DNA of 64,000 bases from GCA-003244245 sp036378735 (GCA_036378735.1 DASUVX010000031.1:1-64000), one strand, 5' to 3'. Numbered from the stretch's first letter, positions 42,543 to 52,011 are shown. Notes: generated by a model from the sequence alone, not told the origin. Numbers and translations are program-made.

Positions 42543-43331
42543 CTACAGATCGAGCAGCGGTTCCAGGCCTACCGTCAGGCCGTGGTGGTGGAGCACCGCG
42601 CGGACGCCGAGGAGCACGCCGGGCATGAACGATGAGCGGTCCAGCGTGTCATGCCGGATCGTCAAGATCTCGCCCGCGGTGCCTAGCAGCACCTCCTGGT
42701 GCGCGACGAGCCCTGTGAGGCGCACCGAATGCACCCGGACCCCGTCGACGTCGGCGCCCCGGGCTCCGCGTAAGGCGCTGCTGGTGGCATCCGGGGACGC
42801 CGCCATCCCGGTCTGCGCGCGGGCGGCTGCGATGAGCGAGGCGGTGCGGGCTGCGGTGCCGGAGGGGGCGTCGGCCTTGCGCGGATGGTGCAGTTCGATG
42901 ATCTCCACGGATTCGTAGAACCGGGCGGCCATCGCGGCGAACCGCATGCACAAGATCGCGCCGATGGCGAAGTTGGGGGCGACCAGCACGCCGAGATCAG
43001 GCTTGGGGGCCAGCCATTCACGGATCTGCGCCAGCCGGGTCTCGGTGAAACCGGTCGTGCCCACCACCGCGTGGATGCCCTGGTCGACACAGAAGCGCAC
43101 GTTGTCCATCACCACGTCGGGGTGAGTGAAGTCGACGACCACCTCGGCGCCCGCGTCGGCGACGTTGAACATCCAGTCACCGGCGTCGACCATCGCGACC
43201 AGTTCCATGTCGTCGGCGGCGTCGACCGCCTTACACACCTCGGTGCCCACCCGGCCACGAGCTCCGAGCACCCCGACCCGGATCGGGTTCTCCGCCGATC
43301 GATCCCAGGCGGCGTGCTCACCCGGTGTCAT
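42543..43331 (-). CDS. dapB: 4-hydroxy-tetrahydrodipicolinate reductase
   Basis: NAD(P)H-dependent reductase after DapA in the diaminopimelate pathway. It has 262 residues. The nucleotide motif is VGVLGARGRVGTEV; the active-site signature ELHHPRKADAPSGTA holds the catalytic His and Lys. Extra N-terminal residues before VGVLG are not conserved. The ATG overlaps the M16 peptidase stop. Confidence 0.95.
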   Translation of the reverse strand: MTPGEHAAWDRSAENPIRVGVLGARGRVGTEVCKAVDAADDMELVAMVDAGDWMFNVADAGAEVVVDFTHPDVVMDNVRFCVDQGIHAVVGTTGFTETRLAQIREWLAPKPDLGVLVAPNFAIGAILCMRFAAMAARFYESVEIIELHHPRKADAPSGTAARTASLIAAARAQTGMAASPDATSSALRGARGADVDGVRVHSVRLTGLVAHQEVLLGTAGEILTIRHDTLDRSSFMPGVLLGVRAVLHHHGLTVGLEPLLDL

Positions 43332-44650
43332 GCGCTCAACTCCGCTATCTGCTCGGGTAGCTGATCCACAGCAGCGTACGGACCCACCACGGCCGCGGTG
43401 AGCGGTTGAGAGAACAACTCGCGGGCGAGCGCACCGACCTCCTCAGTGGTCACCGCGTCGATCCGGTGCAGCTCGTGTTCGACGCTGCGGTGCGCACCGT
43501 GATCCAGCTCCGCGGTGCCTATCCTGGTCATCCACGACGGCGCATCCTCCAGACCCAGCACCAACCCGCCACGCAGCTGTCCCTTGGCGCGCGCCAGCTC
43601 CCGATCGGACAGCCCGTCGCGGGCCAGCTCGGCCAGCACATCACCGATCACCACCGCCACCTCGCCCAGCCGGCCTGGGGAGCAACCGGCGTAGACCGAC
43701 AGGCTGCCGGTGTCGGCGTAAAGGTCCACCGCGGAGTACACCGAGTAGGCCAACCCACGCTGCTCGCGCACTTGCTGGAACAGCCGTGAGCTCATCCCAC
43801 CGCCCAGCGCGGCGTTGAGCACGCCCAGCGGGTAACGCCGCTCGTCGTAGCGATCCAAAGCCCGCACGCCCAGCATGAGGTGGGCCTGTTCCGACGAATC
43901 GGGGCACAGTGCCAGCGCGCACCGGTCGGTGACCTCGGCTCGGCCACGGCGCGGGGACACCGGTTGTGCGCTGCCGGCCAGGTGGTGGCCGAAACTGCGC
44001 ATCACCGCGGCCAGCGCCGCGCTGTGCGACACGTTGCCGGCCACAGTCAGCACCATCCGCTGCGGCGTATAGCGCGCCCGGTAGAACCGGTACAGCGCTT
44101 CGCGGCTCATCCCGGTGACCGACTCCTCAGTCCCCAGCACCGGCCGTCCCAGCGGATGCGACCCGAACAAGGCGGCGCAGAATTCGTCGTGCAGCGCCTC
44201 CTCAGGGTCGTCGTCACGCATCGCGATCTCCTCGAGTACCACGCCGCGCTCCAGATCGACGTCCGACGGATCGAGCCGGGCGTCGCCCAGCACATCGCAG
44301 ATCAGGTCGACGGCGAGGTCGAGATCACCGTCGAGTACGTGCGCGTGGTAGCAGGTGTGTTCCTTGGTGGTGAACGCGTTGAGCTCTCCGCCGACTGTGT
44401 CGATCTCTTCGGCAATCGCCGCCGCGGAACGCCGCGTGGTGCCCTTGAACAGCAGGTGTTCGAGGTAGTGCGCCGCACCGGCCATCACGGCGGGCTCATC
44501 CCGCGAGCCGACCGCAATCCACATCCCCACCGCGGCCGAGCGGGAACCGGGCAGGTGCTCGGTCACTACTCGTAACCCCGAGGGCAACACGCTGCGGTGC
44601 AGCGCTGCGCCCTCGGGGTGCTGCGGCGCCGCCACGTGCGGGGCGATCAC
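43328..44650 (-). CDS. M16 family zinc metallopeptidase
   Basis: Processing-peptidase-like protein of 440 residues. The inverted zinc motif HYLEH (His61, Glu64, His65) and the distal Glu in ERGVVLEEIAMRDDDPEEALH (about 140) are intact. The second domain has GGGMSSRLFQQVREQRGLAYSVYS (in parts). It usually sits between pnp and dapB in actinobacteria; its substrate is unknown. The GTG start overlaps the pnp stop (GTGA). Confidence 0.92.
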   Translation of the reverse strand: MIAPHVAAPQHPEGAALHRSVLPSGLRVVTEHLPGSRSAAVGMWIAVGSRDEPAVMAGAAHYLEHLLFKGTTRRSAAAIAEEIDTVGGELNAFTTKEHTCYHAHVLDGDLDLAVDLICDVLGDARLDPSDVDLERGVVLEEIAMRDDDPEEALHDEFCAALFGSHPLGRPVLGTEESVTGMSREALYRFYRARYTPQRMVLTVAGNVSHSAALAAVMRSFGHHLAGSAQPVSPRRGRAEVTDRCALALCPDSSEQAHLMLGVRALDRYDERRYPLGVLNAALGGGMSSRLFQQVREQRGLAYSVYSAVDLYADTGSLSVYAGCSPGRLGEVAVVIGDVLAELARDGLSDRELARAKGQLRGGLVLGLEDAPSWMTRIGTAELDHGAHRSVEHELHRIDAVTTEEVGALARELFSQPLTAAVVGPYAAVDQLPEQIAELSA

Positions 44651-46953
44651 GTGCCGGCCGGAACCTCGGTGGGGTCGGTAGCGGGGCTGCCAGCCGAGCT
44701 GTCGGCAATATCCTCATCGCGCACTGGAACCAGGCTGATCTTGCCACGGTTGTCGATGTCAGCCACCTCGACGCGCAGCTTGTCACCGACCTTGACCACG
44801 TCCTCGACCTTGCCGATGCGCTTGCCGTTGCCCAGCTTGGAGATGTGCACCAGTCCGTCCTTGCCGGGTACCAGCGACACGAAGGCGCCGAAGGCGGCGG
44901 TTTTGACGACGGTGCCCAGGAACCGCTCCCCGACCTTGGGTAGCTGCGGGTTGGCGATGGCGTTGATCCGGTCGATGGCTGCTTCGGCGGACGGGCCGTC
45001 GCTGGCGCCGACGTAGATCGTGCCGTCGTCTTCGATGGAGATGTCCGCACCGGTCTCGTCGGTGATCGAGTTGATCATCTTGCCCTTCGGGCCGATCACC
45101 TCGCCGATCTTGTCAACCGGGATCTTGATAGCAGTGACCCGCGGAGCGTACGGGCTCATCTCATCTGGTCCGTCGATGGCCTGCGCCATCACCCCGAGGA
45201 TGGTCAGCCGGGCATCACGTGCCTGGGACAGCGCCGCGGCCAGGACGTCGGACGGAATCCCGGCCAACTTGGTGTCCAGCTGCAATGCGGTGACGAACGC
45301 GCTGGTGCCGGCGACTTTGAAGTCCATGTCGCCGAAGGCGTCCTCGGCGCCCAGGATGTCGGTGAGCGCGACGAAGCTCTCCTTGCCGTCGACCTCGCCG
45401 GACACCAGCCCCATCGCGATACCCGCCACTGGCGCCTTGAGCGGGACCCCGGCGTTGTACAGCGACATCGTCGACGCACAGACCGAGCCCATCGACGTGG
45501 AACCGTTGGAGCCCAACGCCTCGGAGACTTGGCGGATCGCATAGGGGAATTCCTCCCGGCTGGGCAGCACCGGGACCAGTGCCCGCTCAGCCAGCGCCCC
45601 GTGACCGATCTCGCGGCGCTTGGGTGAACCCACCCGGCCGGTCTCGCCGGTGGAGTACGGCGGGAAGTTGTAGTGGTGCAGGTAACGCTTGGTGGTCTCC
45701 GGGGACAGCGAGTCGATGGACTGCTCCATGCGCAGCATGTTCAGCGTGGTGACACCGAGAATCTGGGTCTCACCCCGCTCGAACAGTGCCGAGCCGTGCG
45801 CCCGGGGAATCAAGTCGACCTCGGCCGATAGCGGCCGGATATCGGTGATCCCGCGGCCGTCGATGCGTACCTTCTCGCGCAGGATGCGCTGGCGCACCGC
45901 TGACTTGGTCACCGCCCGGAACGCGGCGCTGATCTCCTTCTCGCGACCGTCGAAACGCTCCGCCAGTTGCTCAAGCGCACTGGCCTTGAGCCCGTCCAGC
46001 CGGTTTTCACGGTCCTGCTTGGCGGCCACAGCCAGGACCTTCGCCAGCTCGTCGGCGACCAGCTCGCCAACCGCGTCGACAACGTCGGGCTGGTAGGCGG
46101 GGAAGGTGGGAAAGTCCAGCTCTGCTCCGCCGGCCGTGTCGGCGAGGTCCCGCTGCGCGTCGCACAGGGCCCGGATGAACGGTTTGGCGGCCTCCAGCCC
46201 GGCGGCCACCACCTCCTCCGTGGGGGCTGGGGCGCCACCGGCGATCAATTCGATGGCGGCTTCGGTGGCTTCGGCCTCGACCATCATGATCGCCACGTCG
46301 CTGCTGCCATCGCTGCTGTCCTCGACCAGCCGGCCGGCGACGACCATGTCGAACACCGCTCGGCCCAGTTGCTCGTAGGTCGGGAAGGCGATCCACTGGC
46401 TGCTACCTTCGTTGCTCACCAGGGCCATCCGGGTGGCGCCGACCGGGCCGTCGAACGGCAGGCCGGTCAGCTGGGTGGATGCGGAGGCAGCGTTGATCGC
46501 GAGCACGTCGTAGGGGTCAGCCGGGTCGAGGCTGAGCACCGTGACGACGACCTGCACCTCATTGCGCAGGCCGTCGACGAAGCAGGGACGCAGCGGGCGG
46601 TCGATTAACCGGCAGGTGAGGATCGCGTCCGTGGAGGGGCGGCCTTCGCGGCGAAAGAACGAGCCGGGAATGCGCCCGGCCGCATACATCCGCTCCTCGA
46701 CATCGACTGTGAGCGGGAAGAAGTCGAACTGATCCTTGGGCGCTTTGGAGGCCGTGGTGGCCGACAGCAACATGGTGTCGTCGTCGAGATAGGCGACGAC
46801 GGCTCCGGCAGCCTGCCGGGCCAGTCGACCGGTCTCGAACCGTACGGTGCGGGTGCCGAAGACGCCGTTATCGAGTACGGCGGCTGTCTCATGAACAGGA
46901 TTCGTGGAGGTGCCCGTCCCCGTTGAGGTTTGAGCTGAGGTTGAGTTGGTCAT
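44647..46953 (-). CDS. pnp: Polynucleotide phosphorylase / GPSI
   Basis: 3'-5' phosphorolytic exonuclease and polymerase. It has 768 residues: two RNase PH domains (FFPLTVDVEERMYAAGRIPGSFFRREGRPS in parts; second with GLVSGEVDG and LGAEDAFGDMDFKVAGT), KH domain (IGEVIGPKGKMIN) and S1 domain. Start ATG 46953 with GAGGAGGAG 7 bp upstream; the frame is open back to 47067 but that part covers the leader stem-loop. rpsO lies upstream on the same strand. Confidence 0.96.
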   Translation of the reverse strand: MTNSTSAQTSTGTGTSTNPVHETAAVLDNGVFGTRTVRFETGRLARQAAGAVVAYLDDDTMLLSATTASKAPKDQFDFFPLTVDVEERMYAAGRIPGSFFRREGRPSTDAILTCRLIDRPLRPCFVDGLRNEVQVVVTVLSLDPADPYDVLAINAASASTQLTGLPFDGPVGATRMALVSNEGSSQWIAFPTYEQLGRAVFDMVVAGRLVEDSSDGSSDVAIMMVEAEATEAAIELIAGGAPAPTEEVVAAGLEAAKPFIRALCDAQRDLADTAGGAELDFPTFPAYQPDVVDAVGELVADELAKVLAVAAKQDRENRLDGLKASALEQLAERFDGREKEISAAFRAVTKSAVRQRILREKVRIDGRGITDIRPLSAEVDLIPRAHGSALFERGETQILGVTTLNMLRMEQSIDSLSPETTKRYLHHYNFPPYSTGETGRVGSPKRREIGHGALAERALVPVLPSREEFPYAIRQVSEALGSNGSTSMGSVCASTMSLYNAGVPLKAPVAGIAMGLVSGEVDGKESFVALTDILGAEDAFGDMDFKVAGTSAFVTALQLDTKLAGIPSDVLAAALSQARDARLTILGVMAQAIDGPDEMSPYAPRVTAIKIPVDKIGEVIGPKGKMINSITDETGADISIEDDGTIYVGASDGPSAEAAIDRINAIANPQLPKVGERFLGTVVKTAAFGAFVSLVPGKDGLVHISKLGNGKRIGKVEDVVKVGDKLRVEVADIDNRGKISLVPVRDEDIADSSAGSPATDPTEVPAGT

Positions 46954-47016
46954 CGTTCTCCTCCTCGCGACACGAGCCAGGCGGTGACACCATCGCGTGG
47001 GAGTGAGGACGATAGG

Positions 47017-47080
47017 CCGGTCTTCGATCGAAGCTCCCGGAGCACGTCGTGTGCTCTCGGGAGCCACTACCGAGGACCGG
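47017..47080 (-). promoter_or_regulatory. Long composite stem-loop in the rpsO-pnp leader
   Basis: Outer arms 47017-47026 (CCGGTCTTCG) and 47071-47080 (CGAGGACCGG) pair over 10 bp with one G-U or mismatch; a 6x6 internal loop follows; inner arms 47033-47045 (GCTCCCGGAGCAC) and 47051-47064 (GTGCTCTCGGGAGC) pair over 13 bp with one bulge around a 5-base loop. Located 64 bp upstream of pnp. In other bacteria the pnp leader forms such a stem, cut by RNase III and used for pnp autocontrol; here that is an inference. Confidence 0.8.
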
Positions 47081-47172
47081 CGGACGACGATCCCGACGAC
47101 GGTGACATGGCGGCTCGTGCCGCGACGTGTGGTTGTGTATCAAGCTGACCCTTCCGGTCAGCGGCTGGCGAA

Positions 47173-47442
47173 TCAACGACGCAGGCCGAGGCGCTCGATC
47201 AGGGATCGGTAGCGGGCGATGTCGACCTTGGCGAGGTAGTTCAGCAAATTGCGCCGGCGGCCGACCATCAGCAGCAGCCCGCGCCGGGAGTGATGGTCGT
47301 GTTTGTGTTGCTTGAGGTGTTCGGTAAGGTCCATGATCCGCTTGGTCAGCAGGGCTACCTGCGCCTCAGGGGACCCCGTGTCCGCCTCGCGCAGCCCGTA
47401 TTCGGCAAGGATCTCACTCTTCTGTGCGGTGGACAGCGCCAC
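47173..47442 (-). CDS. rpsO: 30S ribosomal protein S15
   Basis: 89 residues, the standard length, from GTG 47442 with AGGAG 11 bp upstream. Contains DTGSPEAQVALLTKRI, LTEHLKQHKHDHHSRRGLL and ends RYRSLIERLGLRR. An in-frame ATG at 47463 would add seven residues not found in S15. It is followed by the pnp leader structure. Confidence 0.96.
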   Translation of the reverse strand: MALSTAQKSEILAEYGLREADTGSPEAQVALLTKRIMDLTEHLKQHKHDHHSRRGLLLMVGRRRNLLNYLAKVDIARYRSLIERLGLRR

Positions 47443-47592
47443 GGGTAGATCTTCTCCTGTCATCGTGTACCGTGCGGCCGCGAATACCGCGGCATCTACT
47501 TGATTTTCGGCCGACCGCCACGGACCGCAGCCGGACCCTAGACGAGGCTACCAGCCGACTCGCCACCGCCTGGCGCCGCCCTCGATCACCAG

Positions 47593-48171
47593 CTACCCGA
47601 TCGCCCCGTCGAGAGTCGATCCGCCCGCCTCCGTACCCGCCGCATTCCGCAACACTCGAGCCAGCTGCGGGCACTGCTCCCGCAGCAGGCCGGCGGCGGC
47701 GGCCAGCTCGGCCGGGGCGACCACTGCGCGCAGCGCCTCGACCAGGACGTCGGGGTTGACGTCGGCGTTGTTGACGTCGGGGTTGTTCCAGTCGCCGCGC
47801 TCCTCGACCGGCAGTATTTCCAAACCGCTGGCCGACCGACCACCGGTGGGCCGGCTGACGGTGGGCCGCGAGTCGCGGACCTCCTCCAGCGCGGCCCGGA
47901 TCGCCGCTGGATCACCGGAGGCCACCTCGGGGGTGAGCACGCGCCGTTCCAGCATCACCATCCGGGCCAGTACCGCGGGATTGCCGATCTTCGCCCGGCG
48001 ACCGCTCATCAGTTGGCTGAGCATTGGTGCGCTCAGTCCGAGAACCTCGGCCAACTGCGCCTGAGAGCAGTCAAAGGCGACCACGAGTCGCCGCACCCGA
48101 TCGCCGAGCGATTCCCCGTACCACTCCCGCTGCAGGGCGACGTTGCGCGCGACGGCGAGCTGCTCGTCCAC
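47593..48171 (-). CDS. Helix-turn-helix DNA-binding protein
   Basis: 192 residues from GTG 48171, which has GGGGAG 5 bp upstream. An XRE-like HTH is at about 30-65: QAQLAEVLGLSAPMLSQLMSGRRAKIGNP. A central Asp/Asn repeat (NNPDVNNADVNPDV) and a helical C-terminus follow. Similar proteins occur near ribF/rpsO in actinobacteria; target and ligand are unknown. An in-frame ATG at 48201 is less likely. Confidence 0.75.
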   Translation of the reverse strand: MDEQLAVARNVALQREWYGESLGDRVRRLVVAFDCSQAQLAEVLGLSAPMLSQLMSGRRAKIGNPAVLARMVMLERRVLTPEVASGDPAAIRAALEEVRDSRPTVSRPTGGRSASGLEILPVEERGDWNNPDVNNADVNPDVLVEALRAVVAPAELAAAAGLLREQCPQLARVLRNAAGTEAGGSTLDGAIG

Positions 48172-48238
48172 CGGACTCCCCTTCCGTGCCCGTACTGGCA
48201 TCCTGCCAGCTCCGAGCAGCCCCAGGGGCGGCGATCGG

Positions 48239-49171
48239 TTACGTGGCCCGCTCGAACACCGCGCGGGTTCGCGCCACGTCGTCGTCGATCTGGGCCACTA
48301 GCTGGTCGGGGGTGTCGAAGCGACACATGCCACGCAGCCGCTCGACGAAGTCCAGTGCCACCCGTTCGCCGTAGAAGTCCTCGTCGAGATCGAGGACGTA
48401 AGCCTCCACTCGACGTTCCCGACCGGAGAATGTCGGGTTGGTGCCGATCGAGACTGCCGCCGCCAGGTCCCGGCCCCGGTGTACGAAGCGGCAGGCGTAC
48501 ACCCCGTCGGCGGGAATCGCGGCGTGCCGGGGAGTCGACAGGTTCGCCGTCGGGTAGCCCAGACTGCGGCCGCGCTGGTCCCCGCGGATCACGATGCCCT
48601 CCAGCCGGTGCGGTCGGCCCAACGCGGTGGCCGCGGCCACCACGTCTCCGGCGTCGATGCAGGAGCGGATATAGGTGGAGGAGAACGTCAGCTCACCCTG
48701 GGACAGCAGCCCCACGCCTTCGGCGGTGAAGCCGAACCGCCGCCCCAACGTACGCAGCAACTCGATGTTCCCGGCCGCCTTGTGCCCGAAGGTGAAATTC
48801 TCGCCCACCACGACATCCGCCACGTGCAGGCGCTCGACGAGCACCGTGTGCACGAACTCGTCGGCCGGCACCCGGGATAGTTCGACGGTGAACGGCAGTA
48901 CGAAGAACACCTCGACGCCGAATTGCTCGACCAGGTCCGCCCGCCGGCGCAGGCTGGTGAGCTGGGCCGGATGGCTGCCGGGGCGGACCACCTCGGAAGG
49001 ATGCGGGTCGAAGGTCATCAGCACGCCGGGAACGCCCAATTCCCCGGCGCGCCGCACGGCGTGATTGATCAGCCGGGCATGACCGCGATGCACACCGTCG
49101 AAAACGCCGATGGTGACGACACTGCGACCCCAACCGTTCGGGATCGCCTCAAGTCCACGCCAGCGCTGCAC
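48239..49171 (-). CDS. ribF: Bifunctional riboflavin kinase / FAD synthetase
   Basis: Makes FMN and FAD. It has 310 residues: N-terminal FMN adenylyltransferase (TIGVFDGVHRGHARLI, FDPHPSEVV, STYIRSCIDAGDV) and C-terminal riboflavin kinase (GRSLGYPTANL, GTNPTFSGRERRVEAYVLD). GTG start. Between truB (36 bp upstream) and the HTH gene, a common actinobacterial order. Confidence 0.95.
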   Translation of the reverse strand: MQRWRGLEAIPNGWGRSVVTIGVFDGVHRGHARLINHAVRRAGELGVPGVLMTFDPHPSEVVRPGSHPAQLTSLRRRADLVEQFGVEVFFVLPFTVELSRVPADEFVHTVLVERLHVADVVVGENFTFGHKAAGNIELLRTLGRRFGFTAEGVGLLSQGELTFSSTYIRSCIDAGDVVAAATALGRPHRLEGIVIRGDQRGRSLGYPTANLSTPRHAAIPADGVYACRFVHRGRDLAAAVSIGTNPTFSGRERRVEAYVLDLDEDFYGERVALDFVERLRGMCRFDTPDQLVAQIDDDVARTRAVFERAT

Positions 49172-49207
49172 AGACGAGGAGGCTAACCGGTCACCCGCCG
49201 GCGCTCA

Positions 49208-50086
49208 TCACTCACCGGCAGGGCGCAGCACCAGGATCGGACGGGCCTGGTCGTCGCGCTCGGCGAGCAGCGCGACGGCGCCGCCATCGGAGTCGATCGC
49301 GGCGTACGTCCCGGTCAACCCGCAGGCCGGCAACGACCCACCATGAGCCAGTACCCGGGCCTGCCGGCCGTCGACGGCGCGGTGCGGAAACAGGGCAGTC
49401 ACCACCTCGTCCAGCCCTGCTGACAATCCAGGCGCGCTGGCCAGTTCGTCGAGGGTACGGGCAACATCCAGGCCGTACGGGCCGACCCGGGTACGGCGCA
49501 GGGCGGTCAGGTGCCCCCCGACGCCCAATGTGGCGCCCAGGTCCCTGGCCAGCGCGCGGACGTAGGTGCCGCCGCTGCACTCCACCAGCACGTCGAGGTC
49601 GGTCACGGTCTGGCCGCGGCGCAGCGCGAGAAGCTCCAACCGGGACACGGTCACCGGACGGGCGGTCAGCAGCACCTGCGCACCCGCGCGAGCCAGCGCG
49701 TAGGCGCGCTTGCCGCCGATTTTGATGGCGCTGACCCTGCTGGGCACCTGCTCGATGGTTCCGCGCAGACCCGCGAGCGCCGCGCGGATCTGCGGCTCGC
49801 TCACCGCGGACGCGTCGGCGCCGCCGGTGCGCTCTCCCTCGGCATCGTCGGTGGTGGTGGACATGCCCAGCCGCACCGTGCCGCGGTAAACCTTGGGTTC
49901 CAGCGGGAGATGTCCGAGCAGCTTGGTGGCGCGCTGCACCCCGCAGACAAGCACGCCGGTGGCCATCGGGTCCAGGGTGCCGGCGTGTCCGATCCGGCGG
50001 ATGCGCAGCAGCCGGCGCAGCCGGGAGACCACATCATGTGACGTCATCCCAGCCGGCTTATCCACCACAACCAGCCCACCCCCCAC
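49208..50086 (-). CDS. truB: tRNA pseudouridine-55 synthase
   Basis: Converts U55 in the T-loop of tRNA. It has 292 residues. The catalytic Asp39 is in HAGTLDPMATGVL; YRGTVRLGMSTTTDDAEGE and CSGGTYVRALARDLG follow. Start GTG 50086 (VGGGLVVVDKPAGMTSHD) has GGTGAGG 6 bp upstream. The frame continues upstream through palindromic element copy 3 with no conservation. Confidence 0.93.
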   Translation of the reverse strand: MGGGLVVVDKPAGMTSHDVVSRLRRLLRIRRIGHAGTLDPMATGVLVCGVQRATKLLGHLPLEPKVYRGTVRLGMSTTTDDAEGERTGGADASAVSEPQIRAALAGLRGTIEQVPSRVSAIKIGGKRAYALARAGAQVLLTARPVTVSRLELLALRRGQTVTDLDVLVECSGGTYVRALARDLGATLGVGGHLTALRRTRVGPYGLDVARTLDELASAPGLSAGLDEVVTALFPHRAVDGRQARVLAHGGSLPACGLTGTYAAIDSDGGAVALLAERDDQARPILVLRPAGE

Positions 50087-50096
50087 GCCAACCTCA

Positions 50097-50162
50097 CCCC
50101 GACATGGAGACATATCGGCGTTATCTGACCCCTCTGGACCCCGATATGTCTCCATGTCGGGG
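50097..50162. repeat. Palindromic element copy 3
   Basis: Arms at 50097-50120 and 50139-50162 (24 bp, one mismatch), spacer 18 bp. It fills almost the whole gap between the nrnA-like stop (50163-50165, directly at the outer edge of arm 2) and the truB start. Confidence 0.9.
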
Positions 50163-51155
50163 TTACAGCGCGGGGGCGCGGTGTAGGGCGGTGCGTAGCG
50201 CATCGAGGATGTCGCCGGGAGTGCCGTCGGTGGTGAGGCCGGCGGCCAGACGGTGGCCACCACCGCCAAGCTCAGCTGCGGCGGCGGAGACATCGATGTG
50301 CTGCTTGGCGCGCAGCGATACCGACCACCGATCCGGGCCGACCTCCTTGAGCACCGCGGCGACCTCGGCCTCGGACGTGGTCCGCACGAGATCCACCACG
50401 CTCTCGATCTCCTCGCTGCGCAGGCCCGCCGCGTCGGCCAGCCGGACGGTGGTGTGCACCAGTCCCAGACCCTGCGCCGATGCGGGCTCGAGCTGCGCAC
50501 GGCCGAGCACTGTTGCCAGCATGGGTAACCAGCCGAACGGATGGGTGTCGAGCAGCTCGCGGGTGAGTGCTTGGGTGTCGACTCCCGCAGCCAGCAACCG
50601 GGCGGCAGTCGCGTGGGTGCGCGGGTCCGCCCGCCGGAAGCAGCTGGTGTCGGTCACCAGGCCGGCGTAGAGGCAGCGCGCGATCGGCTCGTCCAGCACT
50701 ACTTCCAAGGTGTCGAGCAACTGGAGAACGAGCACTGCGGTGGCGTCAGCGCCGGCATCTACCAGATGGTGGGTACCGAATCGGTCGTTGGTGGCGTGGT
50801 GGTCGATCACCAGCACGGCGCCGGCGGTATCGATCCGGTCGGCAAGGCAGCCCAGCCGGCTTCGACTCGCGGTGTCCAGAGTGACCAACACCTCCGGCCG
50901 GGCAGGTACCTGGTCCGGCGGCACGATAAGACCGGCTACGTCCAGCCCACGCAGCGACTCCGGCGTCTGCGCCGGCGCGCCGAAGCTCACCCGCACCGTC
51001 GCGCCCCGCCGGGACAGTGCCAGTCCGAGAGCCAGCGCGCTGCCCAGCGCGTCGGCGTCCGGCTGCACGTGCGCGATGAGGGTGACGTCCTGGGCCGCCG
51101 CGAGCAGCGCGGCTGCCTCGTAGATAGCGTCGGGTGCGATCACACTGTTACTCAC
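50163..51155 (-). CDS. DHH/DHHA1 phosphoesterase (NrnA-like)
   Basis: 330 residues. DHH motifs: AHVQPDADALGSALAL, TLDTA, VIDHHATNDRFG; DHHA1 motif ELGGGGHRLAAGL. Family members degrade nanoRNA and dephosphorylate pAp. GTG start overlaps the rbfA stop. The stop codon abuts palindromic element copy 3. Confidence 0.93.
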   Translation of the reverse strand: MSNSVIAPDAIYEAAALLAAAQDVTLIAHVQPDADALGSALALGLALSRRGATVRVSFGAPAQTPESLRGLDVAGLIVPPDQVPARPEVLVTLDTASRSRLGCLADRIDTAGAVLVIDHHATNDRFGTHHLVDAGADATAVLVLQLLDTLEVVLDEPIARCLYAGLVTDTSCFRRADPRTHATAARLLAAGVDTQALTRELLDTHPFGWLPMLATVLGRAQLEPASAQGLGLVHTTVRLADAAGLRSEEIESVVDLVRTTSEAEVAAVLKEVGPDRWSVSLRAKQHIDVSAAAAELGGGGHRLAAGLTTDGTPGDILDALRTALHRAPAL

Positions 51156-51583
51156 TCACGACTCCGGTACGGATCGGGGTCACCAGCGGGCGACGCGTCC
51201 GCCGCGATGCGGGCCACCTCGGCGTCGGCGTCGTGCGCTCGGGCCAGCAACTCGTCGATGCGCCGCGCCCCGTCCGGAAGGTCGTCGCAGCGGAAGGTGA
51301 GGGTAGGGGTGAACCGGACGCCTGTCGCGCGGCCGACCAGCGATCGCAGTACTCCGGTTGCGCTGGCCAGCGCGGCCGCCGCCGCGGCGGTGTCCGGTGG
51401 AGCATCGACGGTCTCGCCGAGCACCGTGTAGTAGACCGTCGCGTCCCGCAAATCCGCGGTGACTCGCGCGTCGGTGATCGTCACCATCGTCAACCGGGGA
51501 TCCTTGACCTCGTGCTCCAGCCCGGATGCGACGACCTGGGCGATCCGTTTGGCGAGCCGCCGGGCCCGTGCTTGGTCGGCCAT
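51152..51583 (-). CDS. rbfA: Ribosome-binding factor A
   Basis: Cold-adaptation and 30S maturation factor with a KH-like fold. It has 143 residues: MADQARARRLAKRIAQVVAS, DPRLTMVTITDARVTADLRDATVYYTVLG (in parts), LRSLVGRATGVRFTPTLTF. ATG 51583 with GAGGAG 10 bp upstream; the frame is open further up, into the DUF503 region. Confidence 0.94.
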   Translation of the reverse strand: MADQARARRLAKRIAQVVASGLEHEVKDPRLTMVTITDARVTADLRDATVYYTVLGETVDAPPDTAAAAAALASATGVLRSLVGRATGVRFTPTLTFRCDDLPDGARRIDELLARAHDADAEVARIAADASPAGDPDPYRSRE

Positions 51584-51665
51584 CGCAGCGTTCTCCTCAG
51601 CAGTCTGTCGAATTCGTTCGTGCGGCTTTGCGGGACGCGTCGAGCGCTCGCCGCAGCTGCCCACG

Positions 51666-51965
51666 CTAGTCGTCGTCTGGGCCCAGCATCCGGTGCCTGG
51701 CGGCCAGCAACTCCAGCTCGGGCCGTCCGGCCACCAAGCGCTCGCACGCCTCGAGCACTGCACGCACGTGGCCGCCATCGGTGGCCACGGCGGCCACGCC
51801 GATCAGCGCCCGGCGGTGTAAGTCTGCGTGACCGGCCTCGGCCGCCGCGACGTCGAAGCGTCGCCGCAGTTCCGCGATCACCGGCCGGACGAGTGAGCGC
51901 TTGTGCTTCAACGAATGCACATCGCCGAACACGATGTCCAGCTCCAGAGCACCGACGTACACCAC
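51666..51965 (-). CDS. DUF503 family protein
   Basis: 99 residues: MVYVGALELDIVFGDVHSLK, HKRSLVRPVIAELRRRFDVA. Ferredoxin-like small protein (YlxP) of unknown function that is almost always next to infB and rbfA. ATG start, preceded by a 13-bp direct repeat GGTTGGTAGCTAG/G and the terminator of infB. Confidence 0.9.
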   Translation of the reverse strand: MVYVGALELDIVFGDVHSLKHKRSLVRPVIAELRRRFDVAAAEAGHADLHRRALIGVAAVATDGGHVRAVLEACERLVAGRPELELLAARHRMLGPDDD

Positions 51966-52011
51966 TTATCACCACTGGGTTGGTAGCTAGGTTGGTAGCT
52001 GTTGACGACCA

